A stretch of 64,000 bases of DNA from positions 62,001 to 126,000 of the forward strand of contig SADC01000939.1 of assembly GCA_004194705.1 (NCBI GenBank), read 5' to 3'. Below are positions 25,485 to 36,853 of the stretch, piece by piece. The translations under genes were made by a program, and so were the position numbers. The number at the start of each line of letters is the position of its first letter. Positions within the stretch are counted from its first letter, which is position 1. Source of the DNA: Ditylenchus dipsaci (lineage: Eukaryota; Nematoda; Chromadorea; Rhabditida; Anguinidae). A model generated the notes under the pieces. The model was not told the DNA's origin. It worked only from the letters and a program-made list of their open reading frames with translations, and made no database searches.

Positions 25485-28400
25485 GTGCGTATTATGACAA
25501 ACCCAACAGCTACAATAAAAAAGCCTGTCCAAGTGTCTCCAGAGAAAAAAACAATTCCACTGTGGAAACCTGCACCAAACAAAGACCCTCCACCCACAGT
25601 TGTCACTAAAGCCCCAGAAGTTGTAACCCCCACTCCAGCCCCCACTACCCCTAAACCGACAGAAGTGCCAACCACCACCGCACCAGTGACCACCACAACC
25701 ACCACTACAGCAACACCACTCCCAATCACCCCACCTACTGTTGCCCAGGCAGTGATTGTGCCTGGAGCAACTCCCTTCCCCCTTGCCTCCTCTAATACCT
25801 TTGCCCTCTATTCTGGATGGACGTCCCCTACTACCTCCCCAAATTGTGCCAGTCGTGACAACTGCTGTTCTGCCGGTCCACAACGACCACAACAGCAAAT
25901 AGTACCATTTGCAGCAGCTGCAGGAGGGCTAGTCAAGTGCAACAAACTGCCAGACCGCAAAGCCGTCCAACCATCAATGCCCAGCTAGCACCTGCACATG
26001 CCTCTCCACACAAAGTGACAGGTATTTATAATTTCTGATAAATAAGACGCCGGTAATCTTTTGTCAGTCTAATCAGAAATATTGCAAGAATTCCGATTTC
26101 GCCGGTCGTTTTTGTGAATGGCAAAAGTTTTGCCGAAAAGATCCGCGCCTCTCAATTTCGTGTAGTCTTTTTTTGAAAAAAACTTAATCGAGAGGCGCAG
26201 ATCTTTTCGGCAAAACTATTACCATTTACAAAAACGACAGGCGAACCGGAATCCTTGCTGAAAAAATCAGATTTGGTAAAGTCTTCAAAAATAGAGGTAA
26301 AAAAGTGTCGGACCCTAGCGGAACGAACTTGAGGGGTTACACTAAATCGAGAATTGGCTGTACAGTCAAACCCGATTTAAAATGGCATGCCCGGCCAAAT
26401 TCGAAAAAGGCGGGTACCAGTTTAAAGCTTGAGACCGAAAAATTCAAAAATTTTATTTTGACTGCAATTGCTAATGTATACCAGACTTTTCAATCCCAAG
26501 CGTTAAACTAGTCCCAGCCTTTTTACGCCCTTGAAAATTCACTGTGCCGGGCATGCTCCTTCACGAAACCCTCGATTTGAATATATTGTAATTTTCAATC
26601 AATCATAAATAATTGCAATTAACATCTGCAGGTTAGTTATGGTTCCGCGAAGACTTTGACTTGACATGTAATTTTAATTCACATTTAAGTAAATATTCTT
26701 GCTATATACACACAACTTTTGTAGACTGTCCAAAAGATGGCGAGAGCATTTCAGCTGCATTTAAAAAGAAGTTCCCGAGAAACCTGTTGCGCAATGGCAA
26801 AGAAATTATTACTTGTGAGCTGCTGTCCACAAGAATCAAGGAGTGCCAGAAGAAGCAGCAGAATGACCACTGGAACAAGGTGAGAAAATAGCTTAATTCA
26901 TCCCTGCCCTCTACGTAAGTCTGTATACTTGGTCTTAACAATTATAAAATTGGTCATTTCAGAGAAAAGGACGAGTGCAGAGCTGGACTAGTTCAGGAGC
27001 AAATTTTCTGCCTGAATGTGCTCAACTTTTCATGCCAGTTTGTACAGCCGCCTACACTTTCCGCCTAGTTCCTACAGACTTATGTCCAGGAGGTGAGCTT
27101 TTCTGCTTTTTTATAATACCTTTTTTTTGTCAGACAGACTGGACTTCGAAAATTTTTTGAAACTGGAATTTGAAAAAAAAACTTCAAAAGTTTTAAAACC
27201 CGTTCAAAATTGGACACATAGCTTTGAAATACAGAGCTCTAAAGTTTTGTGAGTGTTAAGACTTATATTTGTGACAGACCCAATTTTCAACTTTTGAAGA
27301 ATTTTTGCAAAATAGAACGCTTTAGAATCAAAAGGATGCGTATTAAAGTATAGGTGATGCAAATCGCTGGTTTGATTTGGCCACAACTTTTAAAATTTTG
27401 ATTGTTTGACTAGATCTTTTTTATTCGATAAGAGATATCATAGGCAAGAGATTAGTAGCAAACATGTCATCTCCCAATTTAGTTTTGTTTTACATTGACT
27501 GCTTAAACTTTGGCTTGAGTTCAGAATCCCCCCCCCCCACGGGACTGATCAGGTGGAGGAGATAACTTCATATTCGTGTTTCTCGACCCCGATTTCATGA
27601 GAAAGCCGGCTGTTTTTTGGTTCTGGGAAAAAATTTTTTGAACCACAGGGGGTATCATGTTTTTAGTCAAAATTTGAAAAATTTAAATTGGCGCCTTTTG
27701 AATTTAAAAGGAATAAGGCTGTATTGGGGGAAGGGAATAAAAGGGGCCACTGATCACACAGGCCCACTAACAAGAAGATGTTTTGTTGATGTTTTGAATA
27801 CTGGGCCTACCGCATAAATAAACTCTGGTATGCATGCTTTTTCATGCATCCAGAGTCACTTTCGAGTGATTTGTGTCTAAGGTATGTGGGTGTGCGCATC
27901 TCAACTCCAAGCCCCCAAGCCCCCTGCGCCCCCGAAGGGCGCAGGGGCTTGAGAGTTAGAGATGCGCGCACACATTACCTTAGACATGATTCCGAAAGTA
28001 CTCTTGACCATAAAATGCATATAGAGTCTTTTTTTGCCACGGCCCAGTTGAAAAACATGGTGAGGCAGTCGAAGAATATAGATATTCAAATTTATAATGT
28101 TCTGCCATAAAAGTGGCCCCCTTTTATTCCCTCCCCTCCCAATACAGCCCTATTTCTTTAATTCAAAAGGCGCCAATTTAAATTTTTCAAAATTTGACTA
28201 AAAAACATGATACCCCTGTGGTTCGAAAAATTTTTTTTTCTCAAAACCAAAAAACAGCCAGCTTTCTCATGAAATCGGGTCGAGAAACACGAATTTGAAG
28301 TTATCTCCTCCACCTGATCAGTCCCGTGGGGGGGGGGGGGATTCTGAACTGCAACCTAAACTTTTGGTGTAATGTCGCTTTTTTCAGCAATAGAACTCTC

Positions 28401-28851
28401 TAGTCTACAAAAGTTGTGGATTATTATTTGCTTTTGGTTGATTGTTGCTAAGTTTGACCTTTTGCATTCTGAACGAACTTTTTTGATATCTTTTCTGCGT
28501 GAATTTCATACCAAATAACAGTCCAGACTTTGTGGAAAGTCTTCCGCTGCTGAAAAAAGCAGATAAATCGAAAAAACGAAGACTAAATTATGTTTGATAC
28601 TAACCTCTTGCCTAACGCTCTCCTCTATCAAATAAAAAAATTTTCGTCGAAACGATAAAAATTTGAAAAGTCAAAACCGGCGGCGAATTAGCCTCACCCT
28701 GCAGTAAAAAAAAACTTTTTCAATCTCTTAATTCCAGGCGAGACTCGCAGAAGACGGTGCTGACAAGTGTCAAAATTTGTGCGCAAATTCAAACATCAGT
28801 TCAGCAATTGATCTAACCATGTTGTACAATGTTAGTCGAATAAATAAATAA
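25485..28851 (+). CDS. Putative secreted Pro/Thr-rich Cys-containing protein, copy B
   Basis: The longest intact exon frame is 25485-25988. It encodes a Pro/Thr-rich, mucin-like segment (TKAPEVVTPTPAPTTPKPTE, a run of seven Thr) followed by NCASRDNCCSAG and VKCNKLPD. Then come exon 26725-26879 (DCPKDGESISAAF, ITCELLSTRIKECQ), exon 26963-27092 (ANFLPECAQLFMPVCTAA, LVPTDLCPG) and last exon 28738-28851 with stop TAA, all with good AG/GT borders. Phases join (0 to 0, then 1 to 1). One extra base near 28752 breaks the last exon relative to copy A. No signal exon is seen directly upstream of this copy, so it may start from the exon at 21923 or be 5'-incomplete. The Thr/Pro linker suggests an O-glycosylated extracellular protein; function unknown. 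Confidence 0.5.
27512..28356. mobile_element. Foldback element FB1 in unit B
   Basis: GGCTTGAGTTCAGAATCC and GGATTCTGAACTGCAACC form the ends. TAAACTTT flanks both sides (27504-27511, 28357-28364), an 8-bp TSD. The arms contain GGCGCCTTTTGAATTTAAAA and its complement. The core hairpin CCCCTGCGCCCCCGAAGGGC lies near 27920-27940. No ORF. Confidence 0.85.
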
Positions 28852-29430
28852 ATTTATTATTGTTTGGTAAAAAGTATAAGGCTTGTTATAAATACGTACC
28901 TTTCGCAAAAAGATAAGCAACAAATTTTATTTTAAATGCATAAAAATCATTTAACAAAGTAGTCTGTTTCAAATTCTACGACTTTTTTGCAGTATTCCTG
29001 CAAACAAGAGATTTCCTTGACATAAAATCAGGCCGGCTTCAATGAAAAAACAATACAAAATTATCAAAAGCAAAAAATAACAACAGGAAGAAGAATGTAG
29101 GCAATGCGGTGCGTATTATGACAAACCCAACAGCTACCAATAAAAAGCCTGTCCAAAGTGTCTCCAGAGCAAAAAAACAATTCCACTGTGCCTAATTAGC
29201 ATTTGTGTATGGAATGCAGAAGATTACTAGGTGGAGAGGCAGTGCTGAGTTAAAGTTGGACACAGCGATTAAGTTTTTCAATAAATGTTAACTGTTACAA
29301 CACCACTAGTGGTATGTTGTCTTTTTTTAGCGTTTTAAAAGTCACCTTTTGAGGTGATCTCTTTAGTATATTGTAGATAGATTTTTTGGCATTTTATTTA
29401 TTATTGTTTGACCGTGATTATAATTGCTTG

Positions 29431-29625
29431 AAAGACCATACTTGTTGATGCAAATGAGAATATGACAAATTCAAAAGCGCGCGGGAAACTTCTCTTTCGT
29501 CTCTCACTGTACTCTTTTAAGTCGCTCGAAATAACTCCAAAGAGTAGAGTGTGAGACAAAAGAGAAGTGTCCTGCGCGGATTTGAAATTGCCAAATTCTT
29601 ATTTGCATTAACAAGTATGGTCTTT
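29431..29625. mobile_element. MITE-like palindrome
   Basis: AAAGACCATACTTGTTGATG is mirrored by CATTAACAAGTATGGTCTTT, with inner arms AACTTCTCTTTCGTCTCTCA against its complement. It directly abuts the next MITE. Non-coding. Confidence 0.7.
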
Positions 29626-29626
29626 T

Positions 29627-29830
29627 AAAGGGTATGCCCACGCTAATAAGAGGTGGTGCCTGCCACTTCATTTAATTTCTGTACGGATTTTTGGCTTGGT
29701 TTCTATCAAAACGAGGCCAAGAATTTAATTTTAGGTATGTTTTTGTTAGAAACCAAGCTGGAAATTCCGTACAGGAGTTCAATGATTAGCAAAAAAATTA
29801 AATTCCCGAGCACTACCACGACCGGGCTTT
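29627..29830. mobile_element. MITE, AAAGGG(G)CATGC family
   Basis: Left end AAAGGGTATGCCCACGCTAA, inner arm GGCTTGGTTTCTATCAAAAC mirrored by GTTTTTGTTAGAAACCAAGC. Same family as 8918 and 39921; the right end is degraded. Confidence 0.65.
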
Positions 29831-30283
29831 AAATAATAATATTTTTGGACACGGACATTTTGTCCAAATTCGTTTTATTTTTTACTCTTATTCCTATGAA
29901 ATTTGAAAATTTAGATGAGAAATGATGGAAATGTATTTTTATACTGTGCTTTTGCACGCATTTGTTTTTTGGCTTGCTTGGCACTATATGTAGCCTCTTC
30001 CGACAACTTACAGGTTATCATCTGCAGTTTTGTTTGTGGAATTAGTAATGTTTAGTGTGCATGTGTATTAAAACCTGGCACAACTGACTGTTTGCAATAT
30101 GACAGTAAGTACCAAGCGGTTACTCTACAAGAAGCCATTTCTTCTTTTGTTGATATGACACTCGAAGAAGAACAAGTTTTGGAAAAGCTGAAGAAAATAT
30201 GTTAGAGCATGAGGTGGGCTATTTTACAACACCCTTTTCTGGGACTTCCATCTTTTCGAGTACTTTTAGTAGTTTCTAAGTTA

Positions 30284-30462
30284 TGGCGCTGGTGCAGAAT
30301 CCGGCGCAAATTCGACATTGGTCTCCCCTGTGGATTTTTTCCACATTTTTTCTTGTCCCTGTGAATTTTCAATGTAAACATGTTGATCACGTTAAAATCA
30401 CATTGAAAAGAAACAGGGGGACCAAGGAAAAATTTGCACCGGATTCTGCACTAGCGTCATTT
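30284..30462. mobile_element. Palindromic element with GGCGCT(A/G) ends
   Basis: GGCGCTGGTGCAGAATCCGG is mirrored by CCGGATTCTGCACTAGCGTC. A roughly 30-base block (CTTTTCGA-TA-TTTTAGTAGTTTCTAAG) occurs on both sides, at 30252-30283 and 30467-30505, as a direct repeat much longer than a usual TSD. Non-coding. Confidence 0.6.
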
Positions 30463-30994
30463 CCTCTTTTCGAATATTTTTTAGTAGTTTCTAAGCTAGC
30501 AAAAGCCAAATTCGATAAAAAGTGTGATGGAAAAGTGAACACAGGACGGTATATCGTCTGTTCTCGTCACTAATCAAAAAAAAATATTCTTTATAAGAAA
30601 TGCCATCTTGGGGATTGTAAAGTGTGTGAGAAGAAGCTACGTCAAAAGCTGTCCCATGTGGGTTTACTAAATGAATTGTGGATGAATTGGGGCATACTTT
30701 AATACTTCTGGTAAATTAATCAAATCTTTAACTGTATTGAAATTGCTTGTTTGCAGAAATTTGCACCAATACCGCTTCACTAGACCACATGAGAAGGGCA
30801 TATATGCCTATAGAAAGAGCGGTCAGGACAGCAAAAGGATATAACTCTTGCTACTAATCCACCTACTTCTTCTGGCCAAAGCTCGGACGAGTCTTCCGAA
30901 GGCAAGCGAAACGACGGCAGACTAGTCTAGTTCCAGCTATCGTCGGTAAGGTCTTTATAACACTTTTTATTTTTAAATTTAATTTTGTAGCATG

Positions 30995-31443
30995 CAGTGC
31001 TGTAAATCTCGCCCCGGCTAAACTTCAGGCACCTGTTTCTAGCAGTTATTAATTTACGCAGCCTGGTGCCGTGGAATATTAGGTAGCTCAGACATCGGCA
31101 CCGGGCTAGGAATAAAAAATTATACATTTAAAATTTTGGAAAAGCTGAAAAAAATAGGTTAGAGCATAAGGTGGGCTATTTTACAAACACCCTTTTCTGG
31201 ACTTCCAAACCTATCTAGATAGCGGCACCGCCTGTGCGTGTTAATTTACAAGGGATTTTTACGTCATAATTTCTTCGGCACCAGGCGGTGCCGCTATGTA
31301 GAAAGATTCAGATGATTAATTTTTATTCCTAGCCGGTGCGATGTCTGAACTACCTAATAATCTACGGCACCGGGCTGGGTAATATAAATAACGGCTAGAA
31401 ACAGGTGTCTGAAGTTTAGCCGGTGCCGAGATTTACAGCACTG
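30995..31443. mobile_element. hAT MITE, TSD GTAGCATG
   Basis: TIR CAGTGCTGTAAATCTC at the left and GAGATTTACAGCACTG at the right, flanked by exact GTAGCATG copies (30987-30994 and 31444-31451). A CAGTG terminus and 8-bp TSD are hAT hallmarks. GGCACCG/CGGTGCC words recur subterminally. It carries about 75 bases also found outside it at 30172-30246. Confidence 0.88.
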
Positions 31444-32102
31444 GTAGCATGTCTAATTTTAAACTGCTTGGATTAAAATAAAACTAAAATATTAAAACTA
31501 ACAATATAAATACTTTTAGGGAGATTGAGCGCTCGAAATTTTTAGGCGAGGGCTTGAAACTTTTCCAGCGCCATGTCAAAAAAACTCAAAAAATAATAAG
31601 ATAAAAATAAAATTAATTAAAAAAATTATTCAACTATACATGATATTTTCACCACAGCAAACTAATTTGTTTTTAGCAAAAAGCCAAGCATTTTTGGATG
31701 AATTTTTTGAAATCGAGCTCTCTATTCGATAAATAAGCAAAATGTTTAAAAAATTAAAATTTGTTTGCATTTAATTCAGGAACTCGATTCAATTTGTCCT
31801 GCGTTCTCAAAGGAGCATCAGCTGATGCTAACGCTTACTTAGGTAGGTCCAAAAAAATTTTCAATATATACTTTAATGAGTTCAGCTTGTGTTCAAATGT
31901 TGGGCCTGGCGACAATTGCCTCCTAACTACTTTCCACATTTTTAAATGAAATGGTATGCGATGATGCTGATTCTGGATGTCTTTCAGGTACCATTCGAAT
32001 TCTGATTTAACATTCACTTTACGTACCATCCGATCCGAAGGGTACATAGAATTCAAACATACGTTTAAGCGAGCGTAAGCTAATAAAAACTCCAATCTAA
32101 GA

Positions 32103-32361
32103 TTATGTTGCAGGGTTCGCAAGTTGTTCGGCTGGCACTAGAACTGTGGAGGTGATCAGGAATGACACAGTAAAACTCACTACAGTTAATATTTTAGCCA
32201 ATTTAACAAATCTCTTAAAAATTGAAACTATCAGGTTACCCTCACTGCCGGTTCCTTCTGTGAGTGTAAAGTCAAGGTTAATTCTAATAGATATCAAGAA
32301 CATAATAGCAGTGAAAAGTTTTAGATTGGCTCTTCGTTGCAAGCCCTGGTACTGGCAGTAG
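32103..32361. other. Unresolved open segment on both strands
   Basis: Both strands are open here: plus 32146-32361 (MEVIRNDTVKLTTVNILANL start) and minus 32103-32342 (MQRRANLKLFTAIMFLISIR start, hydrophobic). An upstream plus-strand piece at 31781-31841 sits between TTCAG and GTAGGT. I cannot tell which strand, if either, is coding. Confidence 0.2.
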
Positions 32362-33424
32362 CGTCAACAGTTTCCCTAGCCTTTCTGTGCCGACAACCAG
32401 ATAAAAACTTGAAAAAACTGATTTGTGAATTTAGCTTTATTTATTTGACACTTTCCAACAATATATCCAATTAAAGAATAAATAAATCAAATTAATTAGT
32501 GGTTATGGTTAAACAATAAATTAGGGGGAGAGAAGAGAATGATAATATACACATTCTACTTCTACAGCACTTTACACACCTATTTTACGCAGTTAATTAA
32601 ACAATGATCAGTAGCAGCCATAAAATATAATTTTATAGGTGAACTTCCAACTGTCATGAGACGACTGTCATGAGTCCCAAAATTGGGTCGAAAATATTAT
32701 CAGACCTAGGTGAGAACGGACTTGACGGGGTGTCACTACAACAAGGCTTGACTGTGATGTCAAAAACATAATTTTTGCTTGGTCTGTTGCTTTCGTTTTG
32801 GTCTGTAGGTGTCCTTTGGATAGTTAATGTCCAGACCACAGAGAAACAAAAACAAAAATTGTGTTTTGATATTATTTACCAAACGAAAGCTGGAACTTAA
32901 ATAGAATTCATATGTGAAAATAGATCTTTGAAAAACATCAAAGGAAAAAAGTTGTGGACAAAAAAGAGGTTCCGAAATTCTTGAGACCCTCTACAATCTA
33001 ACTGGCTTCTGAACGGGCCAGATATTTAAGACAGGCAATCATTTCCTTGGGACTGTGCCCCCAGTGCTAAAACTGCTTCTAATAAGCAAAAGAAAATTTG
33101 GAAAAACGAATTTCACGCTAATTAATATTTCCACTTGTACACCTCAATAAGCAGCTGCCCAAATGTCGTTGTCAATGGCGGGCCAGTAGCTGGAAAGTGT
33201 GTTTAGTTAAGCACCTACCAGCTACCCTATACCACCTAGGGATGTGGCCAGAGGCAGGTAGTCCATGATAGGTGTAACTTGGTGTAACTCGTGATGGTGA
33301 TGTTTTGATGTTACACGGACTCGCACGGATGATCTATTGTTATAACATCACCATGGCCATAAATCACTTGTCGAACTGTTGCTGAAATCGTGAGCAATGA
33401 TAACTGCTGAATGACCTACCAATA

Positions 33425-33700
33425 TTAATCATTTTCAGTTTCGATGAGGCGGAAGCAGTGATCAGGGTGACAACGAGCGAAGCTAAAATCGCTATCAACA
33501 GGGCAAACAAAATTGCTCCAAGTTATGTTGAGTCTTTGATCAAAGGCGTCGCCAAGATGTCTTCTAGAAGGTGCCAACAAAGGATTCATAGTTAGTGTCA
33601 GTTCAGCTTGGGTAATAGTGTTGGCAGTTGCGTATTAGAACTGCACTGCGAGAATCAAATTTTGGGTGATAGTCAACACTGAATGCTCTTGCAGTTCAGT
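33425..33700 (-). other. Possible exon of an unrecognised gene
   Basis: On the minus strand an open stretch encodes NTITQAELTLTMNPLLAPSR followed by CPVDSDFSFARCHPDHC. The plus strand is also open (SFDEAEAVIRVTTSEAK after TTTTCAG). Both frames look protein-like. The minus reading has a Cys-rich character of extracellular proteins, but no family is recognised and no start or stop is established. Confidence 0.25.
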
Positions 33701-34317
33701 TTACATCAAGGGAGTCTTTCTGCTTGAGGCAGGCATATTTTACTCCCAACCTACTCTAGGAAGTTGCTTCACTACTTTTTTGACGGTTTCTTGATCCGCA
33801 AGTGCAAACATAATGGCCGCTAAAATGTGTATCATTTAGTTTTTTCACTAGCAGACTACCACAACACTGAGTTGCCGACAAAATATGGCTCTAAAATCCA
33901 ATTTAAAGGACAAAAAAACTTGGATGAATTCTTTTGTGTCGAGACTATCTCCTTAACAGCTTTCACCCCTACTTTAAAAACATGCTTCAAAATCATAATT
34001 GTTTTGTTACCATATTTTTTTCAGCATTTATTGAATAGTTGGAATTTAAAACACTGTCGAAATGTGGGTGCGTAGTCGTTTCGCAAATTTTGACATTTGT
34101 CCTTTTTTGCGAAACGTTTCGCAAATTTGACATTTGCCGAATTTCGAATTAATTTGAATTCAAATCTCGAGACAAGTTTTGAAGGCCTACACAGATAATC
34201 AAGCTATGGACGTCGTGTAGGTTGTACCTTTTTATCTTTAAAGGTTATTTTTGATTTGTATGTTGCAGCTCGATTAAGTTGAAACATTTCGGGCAGATAA
34301 AAGCAGTTAGGCAAAGT

Positions 34318-34905
34318 GAAAAGGGCTATCATATGTTCCGTATCTGCAACGAAAAGGAGGAAAAGAAGTACTGCGCATGCTATCACTGCGGCGAGTAAGC
34401 ATCCTTTCATTTTGCACATTCTAGTAATCATTTTATTTGTCTTTAAGGTCACCAAGGAATCCGTCGAGAGGTACATGAGACACATGAAAAAAATTAAATG
34501 TCGTCATTCATTTTGTGATTTAGATGGGAAATCGTGGTGATGTGAAGCGACAGGGATTTTGAATTAGAGTCAGATGCAAATATCGTGCCATGGATGCGAC
34601 ACTTGACATACGCTCGCCTGATTTTAGTAAACTGGAGTTGTAAGTATTCTGTTTGAACAATCTTTTTAATTGATGTCTTCATTACTCGGATTTAGCTGCG
34701 GTGAAAACAGATGACGTACTCAAGCCAAGAGGGGATAGATGGTCATTGCATGCGCCCTGATGAAGCAGAAGACGACAAAAATCGTCTTCAATGCAGTGTT
34801 GGATGCGTCGATGTGACTCAGACTGGTCCCAGATTATAACAAGGTCTTTATGGACTTCGAGCAAGCAGAAGTAAAAGCGGCGGTGGTAATTCTCGGGGCT
34901 AATGT
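34318..34905 (+). pseudogene. MULE transposase remnant
   Basis: On the plus strand KGYHMFRICNEKEEKKYCAC (34322 on) and VTKESVERYMRHMKKIKC resemble the N-terminal Cys/His (FLYWCH/WRKY-like) DNA-binding part of MULE proteins. ALMKQKTTKIVFNAVLD (about 34748-34800) matches the 'ALLxxKTxxTY' region, and VPDYNKVFMDFEQAEVKAAV (about 34826-34885) matches the conserved catalytic 'DFE-A' block. Stops and frame changes separate the pieces, so the gene is broken. Confidence 0.65.
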
Positions 34906-35345
34906 AAGCCTTCGTTATTGTTGGACTCAGTGAATTTTGTGTGTTTTAGGGCATGCCTGACAGCCAAGATGGAGAGAAGAGGAGCTACCGAGTAAAACAT
35001 GGAGGAGCGGATCTGCTTTAACAAGAATGTGGCTTATCAGGAGCTCGAAAGCAATGAATGCGGCGTGTTGGTCTGCTACTTCGGCAACCGCGCAACCTGC
35101 GGGAAGTGGCCAAGTAATATTGGGATGGGCATGATCAGAGAAAGGATCAAGGATAAAATTCTAAGTGTAGATCTCACAGTTTGATGGGTTGCGTTCGTTA
35201 TGTTTGTTTGCGGTGGTTGGTGTGAATAAAATCGGAGTGTCTATCATTGTCGGATAAGTAAACACTTAGGTTGCGTGAAATATAAAATGCGGGAGGAACA
35301 AAAGGAATGATTACTATCTCAGCATATAGTAGTATATTTGTTGAA

Positions 35346-36085
35346 GGGTATGCGACGTTTTCATGTAAAACCGTTTCCCTGTGAAGCCGTTTCTCTGTAA
35401 GGGACGTTTCCCTGTAAGGAATGGTTTTTGTAAACCAGAAAAGATTCAATCGGCCCAAATCACCCTGAGCCGCCACAAATTACCGCAAACACCCTGAATC
35501 CACTCCAAATAAACCCGAAAAGCACTAAGCCATCTCGAATCACCCTTAACCATCCCATATCAACCTAGCCACTTCAAACTTCTTCATATCATCCTAAACG
35601 TCTTAAAGCCACTCTGAACAGCTTTGTACAGCCTCAAACCACCGAAACACCCGAATTAGCTCGAATCATTCTAAACCAGTTGGTTTGCGTGAAATCCATG
35701 CTTTCAGGTACCATCTAGGAAGTTTATTTTGGGTGCCGTCTAGGTGGTCTAAATTTAAAATACTAGTACAAGTTTCAATGAGTTAAAAGTCGGATAACCC
35801 AACTGATGCGTTAAAAGATATTTCACGAACAACACATGAAAACCGCGGCTTTGAGTCTGAAAAGTAAAAAATACTTAAAATTAAGGCCCGATTGTAGGAA
35901 TCAACTGAAGATGTAATAGATATGAGCGATACATCTCATTGAACACATAAAACGTTAAATAAGATGGTGGATTTGAAATAAATTCAAATATCATTCTCGT
36001 TTACGAGAAACTATTTTTACAGGAAAACATCCCTTACAGGGAAACAGCCTACAGGGAAACGGCATACAGGGAACGTCCGTGTCCC
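35346..36085. mobile_element. Non-autonomous 9-bp-TSD element inside the MULE
   Basis: TTTGTTGAA flanks it exactly (35337-35345 and 36086-36094). Left end GGGTATGCGACGTTTTC and right end GGACGTTCCCTG-type complement contain repeated CCGTTTCCCTGTA words (35370-35425 and 36020-36075, inverted). The 9-bp TSD and GG start point to mobilisation by a MULE. The interior 35455-35665 is a degenerate short-period repeat. No ORF. Confidence 0.8.
35455..35665. repeat. Degenerate ~20-25 bp tandem repeat
   Basis: Repeating units of the type CCGAATCACCCTAAACCATC: aatcaccctgagccgcc, aacaccctgaatccactcc, aatcacccttaaccatccc, atcaacctagccacttc. Spacing is about 20-25 bases and strongly diverged. It is C/A-rich on the plus strand, unlike its surroundings. 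Confidence 0.5.
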
Positions 36086-36499
36086 TTTGTTGAATATGAA
36101 GTGAGATAGAAGTAGAATTGAAAGATGTCAAAATTTGACAAATGTCAAAATTTATGAAACGCTTAGCAAAAATGTCAAATGTCAAAATTTGCGAAACGTT
36201 TCGCAAAAAGGACAAATGTCAAAATTTGCGAAACGTCTATATGCCGAAATGTGTATATCCCATCAGATTTTTAAAACTTGTCCTTCTTGGGCTTGACTTT
36301 AGCATGGTTTACTCTAAAACGTTTTTAAAAATTTTTATAACAAATATTATTCAATAAGTTACATGACATTGTCCTCAATTAACTACAATGACGCTAGACA
36401 AAGAAAACTATTGAAAAATGCCTGCTTGCCTCGTATAACCTATTATCAAGCAAAAATGGTTCTAATTAACTTGTTTTTATAAAAGTGCTACTTTTATTT

Positions 36500-36853
36500 G
36501 GACAAAACGGAAAAGTGCCCGCGTTTTTTCGTTCTAGTCAAAAAGGCGAAAAAGTGCCCGCTTTTTGTGAAAATGTACCCGCGTTTTTGAGAAACCGCTC
36601 TATAACAAGGACTGAGTCTGCATATTTTAGCAACCGTATTATATACCATCCATTTACTGCAAAATACTGCAGTTTCAGCTTCAAGAATTACGCTCATATA
36701 AAGCATAATGAATTTAACAGGTTAATCCAGAAGCGGGCATTTTTTCACAAAAAGCGAACAGCTTTTCACAAAAAGATGACACCTTTTCAAAAAGCGGGCA
36801 CTTTTTCGCCTTTTGAGTAGAACGAAAAAACGCGGGCACTTTTCGCATTGTCC
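36500..36853. mobile_element. MULE-type MITE, TSD CTTTTATTT
   Basis: GGACAAAACGGAAAAGTGCC and its inverted counterpart ending GGCACTTTTCGCATTGTCC form the TIRs. CTTTTATTT flanks exactly at 36491-36499 and 36854-36862. AAAAGTGCCCGC words recur along both arms. The 111-codon open frame across it is a repeat artefact. Confidence 0.85.

Larger units (their letters stand above)
22029..29190. repeat. Tandem duplication, two 3.5-3.6 kb units
   Basis: Unit A (22029-25564) and unit B (25565-29190) align end to end, from 'aacctgcaccaaacaaa' through the same Pro/Thr-rich exon, palindrome, exons and foldback to 'caattccactgtg'. At 25564 that end runs straight into the next unit's start, defining the junction. 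At 29190 it is followed by unrelated sequence. Differences are mostly missing single bases, concentrated in unit A, often in homopolymers. This is either a very recent tandem duplication or a false duplication from an error-prone contig. Confidence 0.9.
34067..36244 (+). mobile_element. MULE (Mutator-like) transposon, TSD CGAAATGTG
   Basis: CGAAATGTG is present exactly at 34058-34066 and 36245-36253, a 9-bp TSD characteristic of MULEs. The terminal regions are inverted and share GTTTCGCAAATTTTGACATT and CGAAACG words. The interior contains MULE transposase fragments (next entry) and is interrupted by a second 9-bp-TSD element at 35346-36085. Confidence 0.8.

Noticed and set aside
25407..25898. 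Gly/Trp/Cys-rich 163-codon minus-strand frame
   Set aside because: It is the exact antisense of the Pro/Thr-rich exon; the composition is the mirror of ACC/CCA codons.
36485..36820. 111-codon frame rich in KKRAFFHKK-type repeats
   Set aside because: It is entirely inside the MULE-type MITE arms.
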